Source: Streptomyces sp. NBC_01429
Lineage (GTDB): Bacteria; Actinomycetota; Actinomycetes; Streptomycetales; Streptomycetaceae
Direction: 5' to 3'
Assembly (NCBI RefSeq): GCF_036231945.1
Contig: NZ_CP109599.1
Span: forward strand, 4,868,501 to 4,932,500
Length of the DNA: 64,000 nucleotides
Of this stretch, positions 57,466 to 64,000 are shown one piece after another. The number at the start of each line of letters is the position of its first letter. The stretch's first letter is position 1. The notes under the pieces were generated by a model, which was given only the letters and a program-made list of their open reading frames with translations, did no database searches and had not been told where the DNA came from. The position numbers and the translations under genes were made by a program.

Positions 57466-58740
57466 GTGCGCCGTCGCCTGATCAGCTCCACGCTCGCCGT
57501 GGTGCTCATCGTCATCGCCGTGTTCGGGGTGTCGCTCGTCATCGTCGAGACCCGCACGATCAGCGCCAGTGCCCAGGAGAGCGTGGACTCCGAGGCGCTG
57601 CGCCTCGTCAGCATCGTCGACAGCCGACTGCTCGGCGGCGACCGCGTCAACGCCAAGGTGCTCTCCGAGCAGGTGGCGAAGAAGCGGTACGCCCGCATCC
57701 AGATCCCCGGCCGCGACACCGTCGAGATCGGCGAGCGCCCCACCGGCAGCGTCCTGCGCGGCCAGGCCAGGGGCGAGGAGGGCGAGACCGTCACGGTCGA
57801 GGAGACCCGCTCCTCCGTCACCCGCGAGGTCGGCCGCACCCTGCTGATCATCGGCGCGGTCGCGCTGCTCGCCGTGATCGCCGCCGCGCTGCTGGCCGTA
57901 CGGCAGGCCAACCGGCTCGCCTCGCCGCTCACCGACCTCGCGGAGACCGCGGAGCGCCTCGGCTCCGGCGATCCGCGCCCCCGCCACCGGCGCTATGCCG
58001 TCCCCGAGCTGGACCGGGTCGCCGACGTGCTCGACTCCAGCGCCGAGCGGATCGCCCGGATGCTCACCGCCGAGCGGCGGCTCGCCGCGGACGCCTCGCA
58101 TCAGCTGCGTACCCCGCTGACCGCGCTGTCCATGCGGCTGGAGGAGATCTCCGTGACCGACGACCTGGACACGGTGAAGGAAGAGGCGACGATCGCGCTG
58201 ACGCAGGTGGAGCGGCTGACCGATGTGGTCGAACGGCTGCTCACCAACGCCCGCGACCCGCGTACCGGCTCCGCCGTCGCCTTCGACCTCGACGAGGTCG
58301 TCAAGCAGCAGATCGAGGAGTGGCGGCCCGCCTACCGCAGCGCCGGCCGCGCCATCGTCTGCTCGGGCCGGCCGGGGATGCGCGCCGTCGCGACCCCCGG
58401 CGCCGTCGCCCAGGTCCTCGCGGCGCTGATCGAGAACTCGCTGATGCACGGCGGCGGTACGGTCGCGCTGCGCACCCGGGTCACCGGGAACCAGGCCGTC
58501 ATCGAGGTGACCGACGAGGGGCCCGGTGTACCGGCCGACCTCGGGGCACGGATCTTCGAGCGCACCATCAGCGGCCGCAACTCCACCGGCATCGGCCTCG
58601 CCGTGGCGCGCGACCTGGCGGAGGCGGACGGCGGACGGCTCGAACTGCTCCAGCAGCAGCCGCCGGTCTTCGCGCTGTTCCTCAGCCGGGAGGCCCGTAC
58701 CCGCAAGTCGGCGGAGGACCCGCGGCCCCCGGTCCGCTGA
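57466..58740 (+). CDS. sensor histidine kinase
   Basis: A 424-residue membrane kinase. The first membrane helix (LAVVLIVIAVFGVSLVIV) and the second (LLIIGAVALLAVIAAALLAV) flank a small extracytoplasmic domain of about 95 residues. HAMP region, then the H box DASHQLRTPLTALSM, N box LAALIENSLMHGGG, G1 DEGPGVP, G2 STGIGLAVA. HisKA and HATPase domains are complete. Partner of the upstream regulator. GTG start with GGGGGGAG upstream. The signal is unknown. Confidence 0.94.
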   Translation: MRRRLISSTLAVVLIVIAVFGVSLVIVETRTISASAQESVDSEALRLVSIVDSRLLGGDRVNAKVLSEQVAKKRYARIQIPGRDTVEIGERPTGSVLRGQARGEEGETVTVEETRSSVTREVGRTLLIIGAVALLAVIAAALLAVRQANRLASPLTDLAETAERLGSGDPRPRHRRYAVPELDRVADVLDSSAERIARMLTAERRLAADASHQLRTPLTALSMRLEEISVTDDLDTVKEEATIALTQVERLTDVVERLLTNARDPRTGSAVAFDLDEVVKQQIEEWRPAYRSAGRAIVCSGRPGMRAVATPGAVAQVLAALIENSLMHGGGTVALRTRVTGNQAVIEVTDEGPGVPADLGARIFERTISGRNSTGIGLAVARDLAEADGGRLELLQQQPPVFALFLSREARTRKSAEDPRPPVR

Positions 58741-58764
58741 CCGGCGAGCGGCGAGGATCGGGCG

Positions 58765-59241
58765 TCAGCGCACCCGTACCGGCTCGGCCCGGTCCTCCCC
58801 GTCCGCAGCGGGCCGCGCCCGGAACACCCAGGTGCGGTACGACCAGAAGCGGAAGAGCGTCGCGATGCCGATGCCGATGAACTTGAAGACGTTGCTCTGG
58901 AGCGGGGAGTCCCAGCCGAACCCGTACGTCGCGGCGTACAGAATGCCGTTCTCGATCACCAGGCCGACCACGCTGAACAGCAGGAACAGCGTCAGCTCCT
59001 TGGTGCGCCCGCTCTTGTCGCGGTCCCGGTAGGTGAAGTAGCGGAAGCCCACGTAGTTGAAGGCGATCGCGACGACGGTGGCCAGGATGCTCGCCCGCAC
59101 CACGGGCAGTGAGGTGGTGTGCCGTACGAGGTTGAAGACGAGGAGGTTGACCAGCAGCCCCGCGCCGCCCACCGCGCCGAACTTGACCGCCTCGCGCATG
59201 AGCCGGTCCAGTCGCACACGGAGTGCGCCGCTTTCGCTCAT
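58765..59241 (-). CDS. GtrA family membrane protein
   Basis: A 158-residue protein with four membrane helices, starting with FGAVGGAGLLVNLLVFNLV and continuing with TVVAIAFNYVGFRYFTYRDR, LTLFLLFSVVGLVIENGILY and a C-terminal FRFWSYRTWVFR. GtrA proteins move or flip polyprenyl-linked sugars used in cell-wall glycosylation. It ends convergently next to the kinase gene. Confidence 0.93.
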   Translation of the reverse strand: MSESGALRVRLDRLMREAVKFGAVGGAGLLVNLLVFNLVRHTTSLPVVRASILATVVAIAFNYVGFRYFTYRDRDKSGRTKELTLFLLFSVVGLVIENGILYAATYGFGWDSPLQSNVFKFIGIGIATLFRFWSYRTWVFRARPAADGEDRAEPVRVR

Positions 59242-59406
59242 ATGCCCGTTCAGCCCCAGTCCGTTCGGCGGTTCGCTCGATCCAGCAGTATCGAACCATG
59301 CTAACCAGCACCCTCCGCACCCGCCTGGGCGACCGTACGTCACGCTCGGTGGCGGTGGGTCGCGGCGGTACGGACGGTCGTCGGCGTAGCGCCCGCCGGG
59401 TCCGGA

Positions 59407-59412
59407 TACCCT
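59407..59412 (+). promoter_or_regulatory. candidate -10 element of purK
   Basis: TACCCT ends 6 bases before the GTG start and no ribosome binding site is present, so a leaderless purK transcript is possible. Confidence 0.35.
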
Positions 59413-59418
59413 GGGTGC

Positions 59419-60558
59419 GTGACGTTTCCGGTAGTCGGCATGGTCGGCGGCGGTCAGCTCGCCCGTATGACCCACGAGGCGGGCATCCCCCTCGGCCTCA
59501 GATTCAAGCTCCTCAGCGACACCCCGCAGGACTCGGCGGCCCAGGTGGTGAACGATGTCGTCATCGGCGACTATCGCGACCTGGATACGCTGCGTGACTT
59601 CGCGCGGGGTTGCGATGTGATCACGTTCGACCATGAACATGTCCCGATCGAGCATTTGCGCGCGCTGGAGGCCGACGGCATCCCCGTCAGGCCCGGTCCC
59701 GACGCGCTCAGGCACGCCCAGGACAAGGGCGTGATGCGTGCCCGGCTCACCGAGCTGGGCGCCCCCTGCCCGCGCCACCGCCTGGTGACCGACCCCGCCG
59801 ACGCCGCTGCCTTCGCCGCCGAGGTGGGCGGCTTCCCCGTCGTCCTCAAGACGGTGCGCGGCGGCTACGACGGCAAGGGAGTCTGGGTCGTACGGTCCGA
59901 GGCCGAGGCCGAGCCGCCCTTCCGGGCCGGGGTGCCCGTCCTGGCCGAGGAGAAGGTCGACTTCGTACGCGAGCTGGCGGCGAACATAGTCCGCTCGCCG
60001 CACGGCCAGGCCGTGGCCTATCCCGTGGTCGAGTCCCAGCAGGTCGACGGCGTCTGCGACACCGTCATCGCGCCTGCTCCCGGACTCTCCGAGGAGCTGT
60101 CCGGCGAGGCCCAGCGGCTCGCGCTGCGGATCGCGTCGGAACTCGGCGTCGTCGGGCACCTCGCGGTGGAACTCTTCGAGACCCGCGACGGACGCGTCCT
60201 CGTCAACGAACTGGCCATGCGCCCCCACAACTCCGGGCACTGGACCCAGGACGGCGCGATCACCTCCCAGTTCGCCAACCACGTACGGGCCGTACTCGAC
60301 CTCCCCCTCGGCGACCCGCGCCCGCGCGCGCCCTGGACGGTCATGTGCAACGTCCTCGGCGGCGACTACCCCGACATGTACCCGGCCTATCTGCACTGCA
60401 TGGCCAGGGACCCGAGGCTGAAGATCCACATGTACGGCAAGGACGTGAAGCCCGGCCGCAAGGTGGGCCACGTCAACACCTACGGCGACGACCTGGACGA
60501 CGTGCTGGAGCGCGCCCGCCACGCCGCCGGCTATCTGCGAGGAACGATCACCGAATGA
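59419..60558 (+). CDS. purK: 5-(carboxyamino)imidazole ribonucleotide synthase
   Basis: ATP-grasp enzyme that makes N5-CAIR from AIR, bicarbonate and ATP in purine synthesis. The 379-residue protein starts VGMVGGGQLARMTHEAG, and LKTVRGGYDGKGVWVV, EEKVDFVRELA, VELFETRDGRVLVNELAMRP and HNSGHWT are the family blocks. The GTG start has no ribosome binding site but a TACCCT element lies 6 bases upstream. Coupled to purE by ATGA. Confidence 0.96.
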   Translation: MTFPVVGMVGGGQLARMTHEAGIPLGLRFKLLSDTPQDSAAQVVNDVVIGDYRDLDTLRDFARGCDVITFDHEHVPIEHLRALEADGIPVRPGPDALRHAQDKGVMRARLTELGAPCPRHRLVTDPADAAAFAAEVGGFPVVLKTVRGGYDGKGVWVVRSEAEAEPPFRAGVPVLAEEKVDFVRELAANIVRSPHGQAVAYPVVESQQVDGVCDTVIAPAPGLSEELSGEAQRLALRIASELGVVGHLAVELFETRDGRVLVNELAMRPHNSGHWTQDGAITSQFANHVRAVLDLPLGDPRPRAPWTVMCNVLGGDYPDMYPAYLHCMARDPRLKIHMYGKDVKPGRKVGHVNTYGDDLDDVLERARHAAGYLRGTITE

Positions 60559-61079
60559 TTCCCCCCCTGGTCGGCGTCGTCATGGGTTCGGACTCCGACT
60601 GGCCCGTCATGGAGGCCGCGGCGAAGGCCCTGCACGAGTTCGACATCCCGTACGAGGTCGATGTCGTCTCCGCCCACCGCATGCCGCGCGAGATGATCTC
60701 CTACGGCGAGCACGCGGCCGACCGCGGCCTCAAAGCGATCATCGCGGGCGCGGGCGGCGCGGCGCATCTGCCGGGCATGCTGGCCTCGGTGACACCGCTG
60801 CCGGTGATCGGTGTCCCCGTACCCCTGAAGTACCTGGACGGCATGGACTCCCTGCTCTCCATCGTGCAGATGCCGGCCGGCGTCCCGGTCGCCACGGTCT
60901 CGGTCGGCGGCGCGCGCAACGCGGGGCTGCTGGCCGCCCGTATCCTCGCGGCGCACGACCCCGAGCTGCGCGGCCGGATGCGGGAGTTCCAGCGCGATCT
61001 GAACGACCAGGCGTCGGAGAAGGGCAAGCGGCTGCGCGCCAAGGTCGAGGGCTCGGACCACTTCGGATTCGGCAAGTGA
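60555..61079 (+). CDS. purE: N5-CAIR mutase
   Basis: Converts N5-CAIR to CAIR. The 174-residue protein starts PPLVGVVMGSDSDWPVMEAA and has VDVVSAHRMPREM (catalytic His), IIAGAGGAAHLPGM and GVPVPLKYLDGMDSLLSIVQ. Typical bacterial class I PurE. Start overlaps the purK stop; its own stop overlaps the dipeptidase GTG (GTGA). Confidence 0.97.
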   Translation: MIPPLVGVVMGSDSDWPVMEAAAKALHEFDIPYEVDVVSAHRMPREMISYGEHAADRGLKAIIAGAGGAAHLPGMLASVTPLPVIGVPVPLKYLDGMDSLLSIVQMPAGVPVATVSVGGARNAGLLAARILAAHDPELRGRMREFQRDLNDQASEKGKRLRAKVEGSDHFGFGK

Positions 61080-62290
61080 CGCCGCCCGTGCCCGCCGCCG
61101 GTTTCCTCGACGAGGCCCGCGCCCTGCTCACCGACTTCCCGGTGGTCGACGGCCACAACGACCTGCCGTGGGCGCTGCGCGAGCACGTCCGCTACGACCT
61201 GGACCGGCTCGACATCGCCGACGACACCTCGGCGCAGCTCCACACCGACCTGCCGAGGCTGCGGCGCGGCGGGGTCGGCGGCCAGTTCTGGTCCGTGTAC
61301 GTACGGTCCGACATGGCCGGGGACGACGCGGTCAGCGCGACGCTGGAGCAGATCGACGTCGTCGGCCGGCTCCTCGCCCGCTACCCCGACGACCTGGCCC
61401 GCGCCCTGACGGCGGACGACATGGAGGCGGCGCGCCGCCAGGGCCGGATCGCCTCGCTGATGGGCGCCGAGGGCGGCCACTCCATCAACAACTCCCTCGC
61501 CACCCTGCGCGCCCTCCACACCCTGGGCGTCCGCTACATGACGCTCACGCACAACGACAACCTGCGCTGGGCCGACTCGGCCACGGACCGGCCGGGCGTG
61601 GGCGGGCTCTCCGCCTTCGGCCGCGAGGTAGTCCGGGAGATGAACCGCGTCGGCATGCTGGTCGACCTCTCCCACGTCGCCGCCACCACCATGCGCGACG
61701 CGCTCGCCGTGACCGAGGCGCCGGTGCTCTTCTCCCACTCGTCGGCGCGCGCGGTCTGCGACCATCCGCGCAACATCCCGGACGACGTGCTGGAGCTGCT
61801 GCCCGCGAACGGCGGCGTCGCGATGGTCACCTTCGTACCGAAGTTCATCCTGCCCGAGGCGGTGGAATGGACCCGGCGGGCGGACGAGAACATGAGCGCC
61901 CACGGGCTGCACCACCTCGCCACCACCCCCGAGGCCATGAAGGTCCACGAAGCCTTCGAGGCGGCGCACCCGCGCCCGGTGGCCACGGTCTCGACGGTCG
62001 CCGACCACCTCGACCACATGCGCGAGACGGCGGGCGTCGACCACATCGGCATCGGCGGCGACTTCGACGGGACGCCGTTCACGCCGGAGGGCCTGGAGGA
62101 CGTGGCGGGCTATCCGAACCTGATCGCGGAACTCCTGTCCCGGAAGTGGTCGGTGCAGGACATCTCGAAGCTGACGTGGCAGAACGCGGTACGGGTGCTG
62201 CGCGCGGCGGAGGACGTGTCGCGGTCGCTGAGGACCACGCGGGCGGCGTCGCAGGCGACGATCGAGTCGCTGGACGGCCCGGACGCCTGA
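61076..62290 (+). CDS. M19 family membrane-type dipeptidase
   Basis: A 404-residue zinc dipeptidase. All five metal ligands are visible: H27 and D29 (VDGHNDLP), the bridging E132 (GAEGGH), H200 (DLSHV) and H221 (FSHSSAR); GIGGDFDGT carries the substrate-positioning Asp. There is no signal peptide, so it is probably cytoplasmic. Members act on L-D or L-L dipeptides; the homologous S. coelicolor enzyme next to purE is, to my knowledge, structurally studied. Coupled to purE. Confidence 0.95.
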   Translation: MTPPVPAAGFLDEARALLTDFPVVDGHNDLPWALREHVRYDLDRLDIADDTSAQLHTDLPRLRRGGVGGQFWSVYVRSDMAGDDAVSATLEQIDVVGRLLARYPDDLARALTADDMEAARRQGRIASLMGAEGGHSINNSLATLRALHTLGVRYMTLTHNDNLRWADSATDRPGVGGLSAFGREVVREMNRVGMLVDLSHVAATTMRDALAVTEAPVLFSHSSARAVCDHPRNIPDDVLELLPANGGVAMVTFVPKFILPEAVEWTRRADENMSAHGLHHLATTPEAMKVHEAFEAAHPRPVATVSTVADHLDHMRETAGVDHIGIGGDFDGTPFTPEGLEDVAGYPNLIAELLSRKWSVQDISKLTWQNAVRVLRAAEDVSRSLRTTRAASQATIESLDGPDA

Positions 62291-62426
62291 GGGTCGGTGC
62301 CTTCGGGGGTACGGGCGCCATCCGCCCCCGTACCCCCGTACCCCCGAACGCACCGTCCGCCGCGACCTGCCGGGCCGGGCGTGTCACGGTGGCGGTACTG
62401 CCGTCGCCGACCCCGGAGCGCCCGTC

Positions 62427-63704
62427 ATGGCAGATCTGCGAGACGATCCGTACGCCCCGTACGCCGCGACACCGGCGGCGGTCGGCACGGCCCCACCGAC
62501 GCACGAGGCTCCGGCCGAGAGCGGCGGGGCCGTCGAGAGCACCGAGACAGTGGTGACGGCCGAGACCACTGAGACTCCTGAGGCCGCCGAGACGGCCGAG
62601 GTGGTCGGGACGGTCGAGGTGGTCGGGACAGCGGAACGCGTCCGTGTCCTCCTTGCCGCGCATCCCGTCCTCGACGGCCACAGCGGCCTCGCCCAACTGC
62701 TCCGGCACTCGCCCCCGCACGACCTCGAATTCGGCGAGAGCGCCCTCGACACCGACCTCCCCCGGCTGCGCGCGGGCGGCGTCGGCGCGCAGTTCTGGTC
62801 GCTGCGCGTCCCGGCGCACGAGGCCGGGCACCACCGCGCCATCAGCGCCACGCTGGAGCTGATCGACCGGGTGCGGGCCATGGTCGACGGCTGCCCCGAA
62901 GGGTTCAGACTCGCGCTCACCTCGGGGGACGTCACCGACGCCCGCAACTGCGGGCGCGTCGCCTCCCTGCTCGGGCCGGTCGCCGGGCACGCGCTCGGGG
63001 ACTCGCTGAGCGTCCTGCGCGCCTACCACGCGCTGGGCGTGCGGGCCGTCACGCTCGCCGGAGCCCGCTGGGCGGACGAAGACGGGGCGCTGAGCCGGTT
63101 CGGCCAGGAGGCCGTACGGGAGATGAACCGCCTCGGGGTCGTGGTCGACCTCTCCGGCACCCGCGAGGACGCGATGCGCGGGGTGTTCACCGTGGCCAAG
63201 GCGCCGGTCCTGTTCTCCCACTCGGCCGCCCGCGCGCTCACCGACCACCCCGCCAACATCTCGGACGCCGGCCTGGCGCTCCTCGGCGCCAACCTGGGTG
63301 TCTGCATGGTGAGTTTCGCCCCGGACCAGATCGCCCGCGCGGGCCGCCCGCCGGACCTCCGGGACGTCGCCGACCACCTCGATCACGTACGCGAGGTGGC
63401 GGGCCCGCGGTGCGTGGGCCTCTCCGGCGGGTACGGCGCGATGGCGGACACCCCGCGCGCCCGGGGCCTCGAAGACGCCTCCCGCTACCCGCTGCTGCTC
63501 GCCGAACTGCTCGACCGGGGCTGGACGGACGCCGACATCGCCGGGCTGACCTGGGGGAACGCGGCCCGTGTCGTACGGGACACGGAGTTCGCGGCCCGCA
63601 CCGCCCAGCAGCGGCGCGGACCGTCGACCGCGACGATCGAGGAACTGGACGGCGCTCAGGCGGCGCGGCAGAGACAGAACGGATGGCCGGCGGGGTCCGC
63701 GTAG
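62427..63704 (+). CDS. M19 dipeptidase paralogue without most metal ligands
   Basis: A 425-residue protein clearly related to the preceding dipeptidase along its whole length (for example REMNRLGVVVDLSG against REMNRVGMLVDLSH, and AKAPVLFSHSAARALTDHP). The ligands have changed: H85 is kept but Asp is G87, the bridging Glu is V185, His is G244; only H265 is also kept. GGDFDG is replaced by SGGYGA. It is therefore very likely not a metallopeptidase. An N-terminal extension of about 70 residues is rich in Glu/Thr/Val repeats. It follows by 136 bases, on the same strand. Confidence 0.9.
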   Translation: MADLRDDPYAPYAATPAAVGTAPPTHEAPAESGGAVESTETVVTAETTETPEAAETAEVVGTVEVVGTAERVRVLLAAHPVLDGHSGLAQLLRHSPPHDLEFGESALDTDLPRLRAGGVGAQFWSLRVPAHEAGHHRAISATLELIDRVRAMVDGCPEGFRLALTSGDVTDARNCGRVASLLGPVAGHALGDSLSVLRAYHALGVRAVTLAGARWADEDGALSRFGQEAVREMNRLGVVVDLSGTREDAMRGVFTVAKAPVLFSHSAARALTDHPANISDAGLALLGANLGVCMVSFAPDQIARAGRPPDLRDVADHLDHVREVAGPRCVGLSGGYGAMADTPRARGLEDASRYPLLLAELLDRGWTDADIAGLTWGNAARVVRDTEFAARTAQQRRGPSTATIEELDGAQAARQRQNGWPAGSA

Positions 63705-64000
63705 ACCCGGAAACTCCGCTCCCGGTCCGCCGCCTCCAGCACGGTCGCGCCGAGGGCCAGCACCTGCTTCTCCGCCGCGTCCAGGTCCGGGACGGTCAGA
63801 TCCAGATGGAACTGCTGCGAGCCGTCGGCCGCCGGCCACGACGGGGGTACGAAGCCGGGCGCGGCCTGGAAGGCGAGCGGCGCCCCGGGGACGCCCGTCA
63901 GGTCGAACCACCGGTCGGCACCGTCGCTGTTGCCGACGACCTCGCCGCCCAGTACGTCGGCGTAGAAGCGGGCGAGGGCGGCGGGGTCGGGGCAGTCCAG
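63656..64000 (-). CDS. VOC family (glyoxalase-like) protein, partial
   Basis: The reverse frame is open from the window edge to the TGA at 63656-63658, 114 codons. It reads LDCPDPAALARFYADVLGGE, FQAAPGFVPPSWPAADGSQQ, FHLDLTVPDLDAAEKQVLAL and VYADPAGHPFCLCRAA, the vicinal oxygen chelate repeat with the His of the QFHLDL strand as metal ligand. The N-terminal start lies outside the window. It overlaps the end of the dipeptidase paralogue convergently by 49 bases. Confidence 0.88.
   Translation of the reverse strand: MDCPDPAALARFYADVLGGEVVGNSDGADRWFDLTGVPGAPLAFQAAPGFVPPSWPAADGSQQFHLDLTVPDLDAAEKQVLALGATVLEAADRERSFRVYADPAGHPFCLCRAA

Noticed and set aside
1..64000. tRNA, rRNA, CRISPR array, prophage or intact insertion sequence
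   Set aside because: No cloverleaf, rRNA core sequence, regularly spaced repeat array, phage structural gene or transposase motif was seen on either strand by reading.

Overview
The window is high-GC actinobacterial DNA, almost certainly from a Streptomyces chromosome. The evidence is the strong G/C third-position bias, frequent GTG starts, ATGA/GTGA stop-start overlaps, and typical families: a DUF4328 receptor kinase, roadblock proteins, an F420-type LLM oxidoreductase, a SigB-like sigma factor with STAS and ATPase partners, and a DUF397 remnant. No rRNA, tRNA, CRISPR array, phage gene or intact insertion sequence was seen.

Layout. 1-7.8 kb is a housekeeping block: the end of nnrD, alr, an alpha/beta hydrolase, tsaE, a small protein behind a 20-bp palindrome, a YkuD-like protein without its catalytic Cys, then tsaB-rimI-tsaD and a small coupled gene. 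Several of these carry in-frame tandem repeats. 7.8-12.7 kb is accessory: a 55-residue exported peptide, two gene remnants, a Uma2 nuclease-like protein, a receptor kinase, and a divergent oxidoreductase/TetR pair. 12.8-19.1 kb holds an Opu/Pro-type ABC transporter divergent from an ammonia-lyase-like gene coupled to an RpiR regulator. 19.1-21.9 kb is an island in which an alpha/beta hydrolase/HxlR pair lies between inverted and direct repeats.

21.9-26.6 kb has a TetR/NmrA pair, a membrane protein, and a reverse-strand group of three roadblock proteins with a DUF4388-like protein. 26.7-34.2 kb holds a group IV decarboxylase divergent from a histidine utilisation operon (hutU, an M20 amidohydrolase, hutF, hutI). 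34.3-36.4 kb has a TPR regulator, a small soluble protein and a coupled 30-residue membrane peptide. 36.5-47.4 kb looks like an uncharacterised surface-glycan locus: CelD-like acyltransferase, GT2, NodB deacetylase, two membrane proteins, a membrane-anchored GH26 hydrolase, a flippase-like protein and a DegT aminotransferase.

47.5-64 kb holds a secreted histidine phosphatase, a DMT exporter/TetR pair with a perfect palindrome, an LLM oxidoreductase, a sigma/STAS/ATPase partner-switch set, a POT peptide transporter, a two-component system split by a 280-bp spacer, GtrA, purK-purE, an intact M19 dipeptidase followed by a paralogue that has lost most metal ligands, and a partial VOC protein.

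The candidates most worth pursuing are the lyase with a shortened, altered MIO loop, the metal-ligand-less dipeptidase paralogue, the M20 enzyme standing where HutG is expected, the repeat-bounded hydrolase/HxlR segment, and the two very small proteins. All functions are read from motifs and context by eye; no database search was possible.
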